Shown: positions 22,652-31,895 of the stretch, in pieces
Position numbering within the stretch: the first letter of the stretch is position 1
Layout: every line of letters starts with the position of its first letter
NCBI GenBank assembly: GCA_026706755.1
Contig: JAPOYG010000256.1
Location: 1 to 39,778, forward strand
DNA length: 39,778 bases
Direction of reading: 5' to 3'
DNA from: Acidobacteriota bacterium
GTDB lineage: Bacteria; Acidobacteriota; Vicinamibacteria; Vicinamibacterales; UBA8438
Translations under genes and position numbers: made by a program
The notes under the pieces: model-generated
What the model was told of the DNA's origin: nothing
The model's input: the letters and a program-made list of their open reading frames with translations, nothing else
Database searches by the model: none

Positions 22652-23983
22652 GTGAAGGTCGCCCTCATCGTCCAGCGCTACGGCACGGAGATCCTCGGCG
22701 GGTCGGAGTACCACTGCCGGCTGGTGGCGGAGCGCCTCGCGGCCCGCCACGAGGTCGAGGTGCTGTCGACGTGCGCGCGCGACTACATCACCTGGGCCAA
22801 CGAGTACCCGGAAGGGACGGATCGCGTGCGGGGCGTCACGGTGCGGCGCTTCGCCAACGACCGCACGCGGGACATCGAGAGCTTCAACGCGTACTCGGAC
22901 TGGATCTTCTCCCACGCCCACACCGCGGAGGACGAGCAGGAGTGGCTGCGGCAGCAGGGGCCGTGGTGCCCGGCCCTGATCGAGCATCTCGAGGAGCGCC
23001 ACGCGTCGTACGACGCCCTCGTCTTCTTCACCTACCTCTACGCGCCGACCGTGCTCGGGTTGCGCGTCGATCCCGCTCGCAGCGTGCTCGTGCCCACCGC
23101 GCACGACGAGCCCGCGATCCGCCTGGACCTGTATCGCGACGTCTTCCGGCTGCCGCGCGCCGTGGCGTTCAATACCGGCGTCGAGCGTGCGTTCCTGCGC
23201 TCCCGGTTCGACTTCGAGGCCGGGGCGCAGGAGGTCGCCGGCTGCGGGGTCGACCTGCCGCCGTTCCTCGAGGCCCCCGACGACCCCGGCGAGGCGCCCG
23301 CGGCGGGAGACGACGAGAGCCTGTCGGCCCCCCTCTCGGCCGGCGCGGCCTTCCGGCGCCGTCACCGTCTGATGACACCCTTCGCGCTGTACGGGGGGCG
23401 CATCGATCCGGGGAAGGGGTGCGAGGAGCTGATCGAGTACTTCGGCGCCTATGCGGCGGCGCGCGGCGACGCGATGCTGGCCCTGATGGGCGTGAAGCTC
23501 ATGCCGATCCCTCCGGAGCCGTACATCCGGTTCGCGGGGATGCTCCCGGAAGCCGAGCGCCTCGAGGCGCTCGAAGCGGCGACCGTCGTGGTGGTTCCTT
23601 CACCGCACGAGAGCCTCTCGCTGCTCGCGCTCGAGGCCTTCGCGTGCGGCACGCCGGTGCTCGCCAATGCCCGGAGCGACGTCCTCACCGACCATTGCCA
23701 GCGCAGCAACGCCGGCCTCTACTACGCCGACCAGGACGAGTTCGTGGAGTGCCTCCGGGTGCTGGTCGACAACGCCGAGGTGCGGCGAACCATGGGCCGC
23801 AACGGACGGGACTACGTCAGGAAGAACTACGCGTGGGACGTCGTGCTCGACAAGTACGAACGGCTCATCGCGGCCGTGGGAGGCCGCACGACGGGCGCGG
23901 GTCCGCGCTCGAAGGGGCGGGCGGCCTCCCGTGGGCGCGGCGCCTCCCGCGCCCGCCGTCCGCCCGGGTCGCGCCGGCGCTGA
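22652..23983 (+). CDS. Glycosyltransferase family 4, paralogue A'
   Basis: The 443-residue protein matches the gene at 18946 along most of its length: VALIVQRYG, GGSEYHCRLVAERL, STCARDYITWANEYP, ALYGGRIDPGKGCEELIEYF and SPHESLSLLALEAF (EX7E, E320-E328). A Glu/Asp/Ala-rich insert of about 30 residues (around 205-235) lies between the two half-domains, and the C-terminus is a basic Arg/Gly/Ser tail. The GTG at 22652 is chosen because it gives the same N-terminus as the paralogue. It closes the cluster and faces the two-component operon tail to tail. Confidence 0.88.
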   Translation: MKVALIVQRYGTEILGGSEYHCRLVAERLAARHEVEVLSTCARDYITWANEYPEGTDRVRGVTVRRFANDRTRDIESFNAYSDWIFSHAHTAEDEQEWLRQQGPWCPALIEHLEERHASYDALVFFTYLYAPTVLGLRVDPARSVLVPTAHDEPAIRLDLYRDVFRLPRAVAFNTGVERAFLRSRFDFEAGAQEVAGCGVDLPPFLEAPDDPGEAPAAGDDESLSAPLSAGAAFRRRHRLMTPFALYGGRIDPGKGCEELIEYFGAYAAARGDAMLALMGVKLMPIPPEPYIRFAGMLPEAERLEALEAATVVVVPSPHESLSLLALEAFACGTPVLANARSDVLTDHCQRSNAGLYYADQDEFVECLRVLVDNAEVRRTMGRNGRDYVRKNYAWDVVLDKYERLIAAVGGRTTGAGPRSKGRAASRGRGASRARRPPGSRRR

Positions 23984-24031
23984 GCCTGCCCCCCGGGGAC
24001 ACGTGGCCTCGCCCCTCCCGCTCGGCCGACG

Positions 24032-25531
24032 TCAGCCTTCGCCCGCCGTCCGCTTGTCGGTCCCGGCGCCGGGAGGTGCGGTGTCCGGGCCCGGACGCGC
24101 CGGGGGCGAGCCGGCCTCGAGCCGCGGCGACGGTCCGCCGCTCGAGCGTTTGCGCCGAGGCCGGATGCCGCTCCGCTTGATCATCTCGTTCAGTGTGCTC
24201 GGCTTCACCTGCAGCAGTTCCGCCGCGCGCTTCTGGACCCCTCCCGCCGCTTCGAGCGCCTGCGTGATGAGGCGCGCCTCCACGCCTTCGACGACCTTCT
24301 TGAAGGGCAGCCCGTCGGGCGGCAGATCGACGTCGGGCAACCCGAGGGCGGGCGCGTCGCGCACCGTGTCGGGAATGAGGTTGGTGCCAATCTCGGGTCC
24401 GGACGCGAGGACGACGGCGCGCTCGATCACGTTCTCGAGCTCGCGCACGTTCCCCGGCCAGTGGTAGCGCCGGAGCAGCGCGAGGGCGTCGGCGGTCAGC
24501 TCCAGCCCCGCCTTGTCGTTCTGCCGGCCGTACTTCTCGAGAAAGCTGTGCGCGAGCAGCGGTACGTCCTCCCTCCGCTCCCGGAGCGGCGGGAGGTCGA
24601 CCACGATCACGTTGAGTCGGTAGAAGAGGTCCTCGCGAAACGCTCCGTCGTCGACCAGCCGCTTCAGATCGACGTTCGTCGCGGCGATGATCCGGACGTC
24701 GACCTTGATCGTGTCGATCCCTCCCAGCCGCATGAACTCGCGCTCCTGGATGACGCGCAGGAGCTTGGCCTGGGTGTCGAGCGGCACGGTGCCGATCTCG
24801 TCCAGGAAGATGCTGCCCCGATCCGCCAGCTCGAACAGCCCCTTCTTGGGCGCCACGGCTCCCGTGAAGGCCCCCTTGACATGCCCGAACAGGTTCGACT
24901 CCAGGAGGTCCGGCGGCAGGCTCCCGGAGTTCACGGGGATGAAGGGCCGGTCGGCGCGTGGCGAGTTCTGGTGGATGGCCCTGGCGACCAGCTCCTTGCC
25001 GGTTCCGCTCTCGCCGTGAATGAGGATCGTCGTGCGGCTCGGCGCCGCGCGGGCGACCAGGTCGAAGACCGCCTGCATCCTCGGGCTGCGTCCGATCAGA
25101 TCGTGGAAGCGGTGGGCGCGTGCCGGCACGCCCCGCCGCAAGCCGAGGCGCTCGGAGGCGCGCTGCCGCTGGCTCACGGCGTTGCGGACGACGGTGAGCA
25201 CGTCGTCGTGCTTGAACGGCTTCTCGATGAAGTCGAACGCGCCGCGCTTGAACGCTTCGCGCGTGTTGCCCGAGGTGCCGTAGGCGGTCAGCATGATCAC
25301 CGGCAGGCGATCGTCGAGGCGGCGAATCGCGCCCAGCGTCTCCAGACCGTCGATGCCGGGCATCATGAAGTCCACGATCGCCGCGTCGAACGACTCGCTC
25401 CGGGCCGCCGCGACGCCCTCCTCGCCCGTGCAGGCCAGTCGGACGCGACAGCCTTCCCGGACGAGCAGCGACTCGAGGATCTCCCGCATGATCTCCTCGT
25501 CGTCGACGACCAGAATGGACGCGTTCTGCAA
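24032..25531 (-). CDS. NtrC-type sigma-54-dependent response regulator
   Basis: This 499-residue regulator has a receiver domain (about 5-118; acidic D10-D11, phospho-acceptor D54, K105). An AAA+ domain (about 143-380) follows with Walker A GESGTGKE (173-180), the sigma-54-contacting GAFTGA (220-225) and FLDEIG, and then a Fis-type helix-turn-helix (about 425-460). It activates sigma-54 promoters after phosphorylation, most likely by the kinase encoded 9 bases upstream. The start is a TTG at 25531. The last 45 residues are a Pro/Arg/Gly-rich tail. The polysaccharide cluster next door is a possible but unproven target. Confidence 0.94.
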   Translation of the reverse strand: MQNASILVVDDEEIMREILESLLVREGCRVRLACTGEEGVAAARSESFDAAIVDFMMPGIDGLETLGAIRRLDDRLPVIMLTAYGTSGNTREAFKRGAFDFIEKPFKHDDVLTVVRNAVSQRQRASERLGLRRGVPARAHRFHDLIGRSPRMQAVFDLVARAAPSRTTILIHGESGTGKELVARAIHQNSPRADRPFIPVNSGSLPPDLLESNLFGHVKGAFTGAVAPKKGLFELADRGSIFLDEIGTVPLDTQAKLLRVIQEREFMRLGGIDTIKVDVRIIAATNVDLKRLVDDGAFREDLFYRLNVIVVDLPPLRERREDVPLLAHSFLEKYGRQNDKAGLELTADALALLRRYHWPGNVRELENVIERAVVLASGPEIGTNLIPDTVRDAPALGLPDVDLPPDGLPFKKVVEGVEARLITQALEAAGGVQKRAAELLQVKPSTLNEMIKRSGIRPRRKRSSGGPSPRLEAGSPPARPGPDTAPPGAGTDKRTAGEG

Positions 25532-25540
25532 GCCTGTACC

Positions 25541-28450
25541 TTACCCGCTCGCCGTCGCGACCGCTCCCGGGCGGTCCGCCAGCGGCAGGCGGATGCGAAA
25601 GCGCGTGCCGCGTTCGGGCTGGCTGTCGCATTCGATCGTGCCCTGGTGCTCCTGGATCACACCGTAGGTGATGGAAAGCCCCAGACCGGTGCCCTGCCCG
25701 GCCGCCTTGGTGGTGAAGAACGGGTCGTAGATGCGGGAGAGGTGCTCGGCCGGAATTCCGGAGCCCGTATCTCCCACCTCCACCACCGCCCGACCGTCCG
25801 CGTGGCGGGTGCTGACCGTGAGCCAGCCTCCGGCGGGCATGGAGTCGCGTGCGTTCAGGAAGAGATTCAGGAAGACCTGCTGGATCTTGAACTCGACGCC
25901 CTGGACGACGGGCGGCGTCTCCGCGAGCATGCGCCGAATCCGCACGTTGCCGGTCTCGAGCTGATGCTCGAGCAGGCTGAGGACGTCGTTGATGACGGTG
26001 TTCAGGTCGAGGGGGCCCTTCGCATCCGAGGGGCGGGCCAGGTTCAGCAGGCCGTTGACGATCCGGGCCGCCCGGAACGTCTGCCGCTCGATCTTCTCGA
26101 GCAGGCGGGTGCGCGGATCCGCGGGATCCGCTCCGTCGAGGAGCATCTGCGTGAAGCTCGAGATCCCCGTGAGCGGCGTGTTCACCTCGTGCGCGACGCC
26201 GGCCGCGAGCAGGCCGATCGACGCCATCTTCTCGGAGATCTGCAACTGCTCCTCCAGTTGCACGCGCGAGGTGATGTCCTCGACGATCACGGTGGTGCCG
26301 CCTCGGCTGCCGTCCGGTGTCTGCAGCGGCGCCGTGGCCGCGTTCACCAGCAGCGGCCGGGGAGGCTCGTGCCGCGAGACGAGCGGAACGCGGTACAGCA
26401 CCCCGCGAGCCGGCGTCTCGACCCGCGCCTGCCGCAGCCGCCGGACGAAGTCGGCGTCGAACAGGTCGTCCAGCCGGGCCCCGACCGCGGTCCCGCGCGA
26501 GAGGCCGTAGAGCTCCTCGAGGCGGGGGTTCCACCGCACGACGCGATCCTCGACGTCGAGCACGAGCAGCCCGTCGCTGAGCGAGTCGACGATGCGCTCG
26601 CTGAACTGCCGCATCCGATCCAGCTCGCCGGCCTTCGCCTGCAACTGGCCGTAGAGACGACCGTTCGCGACCGCCATCGCCACCTGACCGGCGACGGCGC
26701 CGAGCAGCGTGATGTCCTCACTGCTGAGCGGTCCGCCACTCTCCTTGCGCCCGAGCGCCATCACCGCGATGGTCGCGCCTTCGGCGATGCAGGGCACGAA
26801 GTAGTAGAGCCCCCGGTCGCGCCACGCCGCCAGCTCCTCGCTCGGGTACTTCCGGATCGTTGCCGGATCGTCGAGCAGCGCCGTGTGCTGGGCGGCGAGG
26901 CGGCGGCCGATGGCCGAGGCGCGCGGCAGCAGGGGTAGCGGGCGCTCGAAGCCGGTCCAGCGAATGGGCCGGAAGTCCGCGGCCGGGGCGGAGGCTCCCT
27001 CCGGCGCGGGGCTCGGGCCCAGCAGCAGCGCCATGCGTTCGACGCCGAGAGACTGGGAGACCTGGGTCACGAGGCGCTCGCTGAGCCGCGCGAGATCGAG
27101 ATCCGCGTTGAGGTCGCGCGCGAACCGGACCAGCGCCCGGCGATGGTCGAACCGGTCACGGTAGTAGGCGCGATCGACCAGCGTCTGGATGGCCCTCTTC
27201 ACCGGGCCCGCGAGCAGGATGACGACCGCCGCCGTCAGCAGCGCGATGAGCCAGTCGCGGCCGTCGGAGTCCTCGCTGACCACCTCCGACCAGAGGTAGG
27301 TGAGGGCCAGGTAGAGGGTCGCCATGGCGGCGGCCACGGCCGCGTAGCCGAGGTTCCGCTTGACGATCACCTCGACGTCGCGCAGGCGGTAGTGGACGAT
27401 CGCGGAGGCGAAGGCCAGCGGGACCAGGGCGAGCGGCACCGCGGTCAGCTCGAGGCCCGCCGCGGGCGTGAATCCGAGCGCGTAGGGGATGGCGTACGCG
27501 CAGGTGAACGGCACCCCTCCGAGCACCGCGCCCGACACGACCCACCGGAGCTGGCGCCGCGCCGTTACCGAGGTGACCCGGCGGAGGGCCGTGATCATCG
27601 CCGCCAGACCGCCGAGGATGCAGCCCGCGAGGTAGAGGTGCTGCAGCTCCCAGATGGTCTCCACGGTGCCGGTGAAACCTCCGCTCCCTCGGCCCTGGAG
27701 CACGGCGGCTGCCTGCGCGGCGCCGAGCAGGAGCGCCGGCGCGTACACGGCCGGCAGTACCCGGACGCCGGGCAGCCGGCGCATCCACCCGGACGAACGC
27801 TCGGGGAAGACCAGCGCGAAGTGCAGGAAGAGCGGCGCGAGCAGCAGGAGCGAGACTTCGTCCGCCCAGAAGAACACCCAGTCGAGCCGGTCCAGGCGGC
27901 CGCTGAACGAGAATGCGAAAACCCCGAAGAAGGCGACGGTCAGCCAGAAGAAATGCAGGGTCGCCTGGTGGCCGGGCCGCCGGATGCGGACGGAGGCCCC
28001 GACCAGCAGGCCGAACAGGCCGACGCCGGCCAGCACGAGGTAGACCGGGAGGTTGACGGCCGGCACTCGCTCGACCGTCACCCGATACGCCTGCGATACG
28101 CGCAGGCGCAGCACGGTGTAGTGCAACGGCGAATCGCGGCCGGCACCCCCGCGCAGGAGCACGCGGAGGTCGGCATGCGACTCGACCGGTTCCCCGTCGA
28201 CGTCCAGGAGGACGTCCCCGGGGAGCAACCCGGCCCGGGCGCCCGCGGTGCCGGGCTCCACGGTGGCGGCGACGAGGCCCTCCGGCCGCTGTTCCCAGCG
28301 CACGCCGTCGGCGACGGCCCGCCAGGTGGCCTGCACGGCGACGTTGGCGACGGCCAGGCATCCGAGAACGGCCACGACGCCCACGCCCAGCAGCACCCGG
28401 GTCACGGGTGCCAGGCGCCGCCGCGCCGCATCGGTCTCAACCACCGTCAT
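25541..28450 (-). CDS. Membrane sensor histidine kinase with PDZ, GAF and PAS domains
   Basis: The 969-residue protein has a first membrane span (about 18-38), then a PDZ-like domain (about 50-115, GARAGLLPGDVLLDVDGEPV). A block of six or more spans (about 133-405), a GAF domain (about 440-590) and a PAS domain (about 605-720) follow. The kinase core has phospho-acceptor His754 in GVAHEVNTPLTG, the N box NLFLNARDS and the ATP-lid glycines GDTGSGIP and GQGTGLGLS. The PDZ domain would face the periplasm and may sense misfolded or unfolded envelope peptides (inference). It is first in the operon, and its regulator follows after 9 bases. No ribosome site is obvious before the ATG. Confidence 0.93.
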   Translation of the reverse strand: MTVVETDAARRRLAPVTRVLLGVGVVAVLGCLAVANVAVQATWRAVADGVRWEQRPEGLVAATVEPGTAGARAGLLPGDVLLDVDGEPVESHADLRVLLRGGAGRDSPLHYTVLRLRVSQAYRVTVERVPAVNLPVYLVLAGVGLFGLLVGASVRIRRPGHQATLHFFWLTVAFFGVFAFSFSGRLDRLDWVFFWADEVSLLLLAPLFLHFALVFPERSSGWMRRLPGVRVLPAVYAPALLLGAAQAAAVLQGRGSGGFTGTVETIWELQHLYLAGCILGGLAAMITALRRVTSVTARRQLRWVVSGAVLGGVPFTCAYAIPYALGFTPAAGLELTAVPLALVPLAFASAIVHYRLRDVEVIVKRNLGYAAVAAAMATLYLALTYLWSEVVSEDSDGRDWLIALLTAAVVILLAGPVKRAIQTLVDRAYYRDRFDHRRALVRFARDLNADLDLARLSERLVTQVSQSLGVERMALLLGPSPAPEGASAPAADFRPIRWTGFERPLPLLPRASAIGRRLAAQHTALLDDPATIRKYPSEELAAWRDRGLYYFVPCIAEGATIAVMALGRKESGGPLSSEDITLLGAVAGQVAMAVANGRLYGQLQAKAGELDRMRQFSERIVDSLSDGLLVLDVEDRVVRWNPRLEELYGLSRGTAVGARLDDLFDADFVRRLRQARVETPARGVLYRVPLVSRHEPPRPLLVNAATAPLQTPDGSRGGTTVIVEDITSRVQLEEQLQISEKMASIGLLAAGVAHEVNTPLTGISSFTQMLLDGADPADPRTRLLEKIERQTFRAARIVNGLLNLARPSDAKGPLDLNTVINDVLSLLEHQLETGNVRIRRMLAETPPVVQGVEFKIQQVFLNLFLNARDSMPAGGWLTVSTRHADGRAVVEVGDTGSGIPAEHLSRIYDPFFTTKAAGQGTGLGLSITYGVIQEHQGTIECDSQPERGTRFRIRLPLADRPGAVATASG

Positions 28451-28676
28451 CTACGCACACCACCAGTACGCTGGCAAATCCATGCAAAAGGAGTGCCTTC
28501 GACCCGGGGAGCAGTTCGGCCAGCCGGCGGGCGGACTCCTCCCGCCGGTGGCGCGGAGGGCCCGGCCGGCCCAACAAAGTGGATCGCGGGTGACAAATTC
28601 TTGAATCGCCCGTGCCCGCCAGGGACACGGCACGCCGGCCTGGAACACCCGGGGACGACGGCTCGCGCGGCGTGCC
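28451..28676. other. Spacer upstream of the sensor kinase
   Basis: This 226-base gap should contain the promoter of the kinase-regulator operon and the end of the barrel-protein transcript. I see no convincing -35/-10 pair, sigma-54 (GG-N10-GC) element or terminator that I would defend. Confidence 0.5.
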
Positions 28677-30653
28677 TCAGAAATGCACGACGAGGCCGCC
28701 GACGAGCTGGGGCGGTGCATCGACCACGAGGAGCTCATCGTAGGTCGACGCGCCGAACGCCGGATCATGGAAGAGGCTGCGCAGGGCCACGAGCAGCTCC
28801 CACGTGCTGCCGTCGAAGGGCGAGAAGGGCAGCCGCTGCGTCACCCGCACGTCGAATCGGGCGTTGACGCCGGATGCCAGCGTGTCGTGCATCATCCGCG
28901 CGAACGCGCCGCTGATGCGGACGAGCGCGAGGATGCGCGTCGCCGTCTCCGGCACCTCGGCCTCGAACGTCGTCGTCACGTCGTGAAACCGATCCCCTCC
29001 GCCGGCGAGCAGGCTGACCAGGGCGGCCGAGCCTCCGAAGCCCGCTCCGGGAGCCCAGTCCGCCCGGACCACGTTGTAGTCGATCGCGCCGCGGAGGCGT
29101 TCGTCGTCGCCGTGGCTGAACCGGACGCCCCATCCGTCGGCCAGCGCACCGTGCATGCTGGCCAGCCGGTAGTGCCCGCCCGGAGCGGCGAACGCGTCCC
29201 GGAACGACGCCCCGCTCATCCCGAACAGGGTGACCATCTGCCCCGCGATGTCCTGCCGGAACCGCCGCACCTCGATCGTCGAGCCCCTGCCGACGTCGCG
29301 TTCCAGGGCGACCTCGACGTGCCGGGTCCGCTCGGCCCGCAGGGGGTCAACGCCCGACAGCGACGCGAACGTGCGTTCCGGCGGGAGCCAGACGCCGGAC
29401 CCGGGCGGAAGGAACTGCTCCGCGCCCGGAGCGGTCATCCTGCGCGACAGGCCGACGCGCACGCGGGTGCGCGCGATCGGCGTGACCGTCAGGTGGGCGC
29501 GCGGGCTGAAGAGCCGTCCGTCCTCCAGGTAGCCGTAGCCGGCGAGGTCCGCGCCGTAGCCGACGGTGACGCGCGACGAGGGCGTCCAGGTGTCGAACGC
29601 CCGGACGCTCGCGACCTCCCGGCTCGGGCGCCCGCGACCGTCCGCACCCAGCGGCCGGGCCGGCTGGCCCGAGCTGGCGTACTGCTGCCGGCTGTATGAA
29701 ATCCGCACGTCGAGATCGTGGTCGGCGTGCGGGTTGCCGGCGAGCCGGCCCGACACGGCCCATGCCGACGCGTTGCCCGCGGTCATGTTCACCGCGCCCC
29801 GAACGGCCCACGCCGCTTCGCCGTCGGTCGTGGGCGTCACGGCGAAGTAGGCGATCTGTCCGGGTGGGACGCCCGTGGCCGAGCGCCACCGGAGCGGCCC
29901 GTCCAGCGTGGCTCGCGTGAGGAACTGGACCTCACCGGTTACCGGGAGCCCGCTCACGTAGTCGGTGATCGGCCCGCGACCGAGCGGCACGTCGAGGCGA
30001 TCGAGATCCGCCTCGACCGCCGCGACCGGATCCCAGTTGCGGCTCTTGAGCACGCTGCGACGAGCCCGGCCCAGCCGCCAGAACCTCGTCGCGACGGTGC
30101 CGGGGGCAGGGGTGGCCGCCGGGTCCCCGGCGGCGGCGCCTTGCGGCGCCGCCGCCTGCCCCGCACCGCTCCCGGGTGCGCCGAGACCTGCACCCGCCAT
30201 TCGGATGGGCGGCGCCGGCGCGCGAGGCGGCGCGCGCAGCAATCGCATCTCGCCAACGAACGTGTCGGAATCGGTCCGGACGTCGACCTCCAGCCGCGAA
30301 GCGTGGAAGCCGGCGCGGTGCGCTCGGACCAGGTAGCGGCCGGGGGGAAGGGCGCGGAACGCGAACTCGCCCGCAACGGTGCCCAGCACCAGCGTCGTGC
30401 CCGACGGGCCGGAAGCCGAGACGAGAACGCGGCCGAGCGGTGTCCCTGCCTGATCCGTGACTATGCCGCTGACGTTCCCGGTGCTCTCGGACGGGCCCGC
30501 CGCCACCCCCGCGCTGGTGATCAGCAGCGCGCCGGCCACGGCGGCGATCCGCACGGCGTCTCGCGTCGACAGGGGTTGGCAGTGCGCACGGGAATCCCCT
30601 GCGGTCCACTCGTCGGGCGCGGCGCCGGCCGACCGCCGTCGGGCCTGGAACAC
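28677..30653 (-). CDS. Outer-membrane barrel protein with N-terminal carboxypeptidase-regulatory-like domain
   Basis: The 658-residue protein has an N-terminal signal region (hydrophobic core about residues 32-50) and a CarboxypepD_reg-like domain (about 58-135: GNVSGIVTDQAGTPLGRVLV, GRYLVRAHRAGF). A Pro/Ala linker and about 450 residues of alternating beta strands follow, ending in Phe (LVGGLVVHF), as outer-membrane barrels do. It resembles Acidobacterial TonB-dependent/OAR-like receptors but is shorter, and I cannot find a plug domain or TonB box. The GTG start has GGAG 6 bases upstream and lies 12 bases after the secreted-protein gene. Confidence 0.8.
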   Translation of the reverse strand: MFQARRRSAGAAPDEWTAGDSRAHCQPLSTRDAVRIAAVAGALLITSAGVAAGPSESTGNVSGIVTDQAGTPLGRVLVSASGPSGTTLVLGTVAGEFAFRALPPGRYLVRAHRAGFHASRLEVDVRTDSDTFVGEMRLLRAPPRAPAPPIRMAGAGLGAPGSGAGQAAAPQGAAAGDPAATPAPGTVATRFWRLGRARRSVLKSRNWDPVAAVEADLDRLDVPLGRGPITDYVSGLPVTGEVQFLTRATLDGPLRWRSATGVPPGQIAYFAVTPTTDGEAAWAVRGAVNMTAGNASAWAVSGRLAGNPHADHDLDVRISYSRQQYASSGQPARPLGADGRGRPSREVASVRAFDTWTPSSRVTVGYGADLAGYGYLEDGRLFSPRAHLTVTPIARTRVRVGLSRRMTAPGAEQFLPPGSGVWLPPERTFASLSGVDPLRAERTRHVEVALERDVGRGSTIEVRRFRQDIAGQMVTLFGMSGASFRDAFAAPGGHYRLASMHGALADGWGVRFSHGDDERLRGAIDYNVVRADWAPGAGFGGSAALVSLLAGGGDRFHDVTTTFEAEVPETATRILALVRISGAFARMMHDTLASGVNARFDVRVTQRLPFSPFDGSTWELLVALRSLFHDPAFGASTYDELLVVDAPPQLVGGLVVHF

Positions 30654-30665
30654 GGGTTGCTCCGG

Positions 30666-31688
30666 CTACGCCCCCACGCTGAAGGCGATGTTGTGGACGA
30701 CCTCGGCCCCGGACGTGTTGTCCGTCACCTTGACCTCGAGGCGGTAGCTGCCCGCCGGGAAGCTCCGCAGCGGCACCTGTTGCCCAGCCACGATCTGGTG
30801 GCCGATCGTCAGGTCGAAGTCCGGAGGCAGGGTCTGGCTGTTGAACTCCTGCGGCGGGGTCCGGTTGAAGAACTCCTCGCCGTCCGCCGTCTGCCGGTGA
30901 AAGTCGAACTCCACCGTCACGTTCGGCTTCGCGCCATCCTGCAGACCCGGGTTGTAAACGAAGAAGAGCGGCGCCAGTTCCTCTCCCTGCGTGAAGCTCA
31001 GCTCGAACTTCGGAAGAATCTCGAACGCGCCGAGCGCGTAGGGCCTCACGATCTGCTGCTCCGGGGTCAGCGGCGCGTTGAGCGGTGCGATCGACTCGGC
31101 AACGAAAATCGTGCTGATCTGCAGGTCGGGAGTCCAGAAGTCGGGCACCTCGACCTCGTCCCGCAGCAGCAGGACGGTCGGATCGTCGTTGCGGTCGCCG
31201 TCCTCGCCGGCGCTGTCGCGGATGGCCACGTAGACGTCGTACAGACCGCCCGGAGCGTTGAACGCACGGCTGATCCGCACCGCCCCGTCGGACTCCGGCG
31301 CGCCCACGAAATAGGCGTCCGCGAATACGCCCTGCGGACAATCCTCGTCGCCCGGCTCGACCGGTCCGTCCTGGTGTTCGTCCACGTACAGGTAGATGGC
31401 CACGTCGTCCGCGACCGCGTCCGGATCGATCGTCAGCGTGAACGGCACGTAGGTCTCGCCGTCCGTGGCCTTGATGAACGTGGGGTCCAACTCGAACGGG
31501 TCTTCCAGGGCCACGATCTCGCCGGCGCGCGCGCTCCTGACGACATCGCACAGCGATCGAAGCTCGTCCTCCTGCCAGTCTTCGAGGTCCTGGGCCGCGA
31601 CCGGCGCGGCGGCCAGCAGCAGGGCGGTGGCGACGACCGAGGCCGCCATCAGGGAGTGCCGGGACAGGAGCCGGGCAATGGGGTGCAT
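30666..31688 (-). CDS. Secreted beta-rich protein
   Basis: The 340-residue protein has a clear signal peptide (about residues 1-32, ending PVAAQ). The mature part is acidic and beta-rich, with repeated segments such as YVPFTLTIDPDAV, GLYDVYVAIRDSAG and GSYRLEVKVTDNTSG that look like immunoglobulin-like strands. No catalytic motif is seen. GGGAG lies 10 bases before the ATG at 31688, and a strong promoter precedes it. It is first in an operon with the barrel protein, so it may be a periplasmic or surface partner of that protein. Family not recognised with confidence. Confidence 0.75.
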   Translation of the reverse strand: MHPIARLLSRHSLMAASVVATALLLAAAPVAAQDLEDWQEDELRSLCDVVRSARAGEIVALEDPFELDPTFIKATDGETYVPFTLTIDPDAVADDVAIYLYVDEHQDGPVEPGDEDCPQGVFADAYFVGAPESDGAVRISRAFNAPGGLYDVYVAIRDSAGEDGDRNDDPTVLLLRDEVEVPDFWTPDLQISTIFVAESIAPLNAPLTPEQQIVRPYALGAFEILPKFELSFTQGEELAPLFFVYNPGLQDGAKPNVTVEFDFHRQTADGEEFFNRTPPQEFNSQTLPPDFDLTIGHQIVAGQQVPLRSFPAGSYRLEVKVTDNTSGAEVVHNIAFSVGA

Positions 31689-31754
31689 CGGAGTTGATCT
31701 CCCGCGACAGAGTGGATTCGCGTCGAAAGTGAGCATCAGTTCGGTGAACACCTG

Positions 31755-31783
31755 ATCATAGAGTGGCGCCGGCCGCAAGTCAA
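31755..31783 (-). promoter_or_regulatory. Strong sigma-70 promoter of the secreted-protein operon
   Basis: On the minus strand TTGACT (31783-31778), a 17-base spacer and TATGAT (31760-31755) precede the start codon at 31688, leaving a leader of about 60 bases. Confidence 0.7.
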
Positions 31784-31851
31784 TCCGGGTCGAACGATTC
31801 AAGCCATTCAAATACAAGGAGTTACGGACGAAGCCAGCGCCGGTCGCGTGG

Positions 31852-31857
31852 TATGAT
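31852..31857 (+). promoter_or_regulatory. Possible -10 box for gpmI
   Basis: TATGAT (31852-31857) lies 38 bases before the gpmI start. No good -35 box is found at the usual distance, so this is tentative. It is divergent from the secreted-protein promoter. Confidence 0.35.
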
Positions 31858-31895
31858 CCGCGCGGCGGCGGCCGCCGCCGGCCGGGAGCCCCCCG

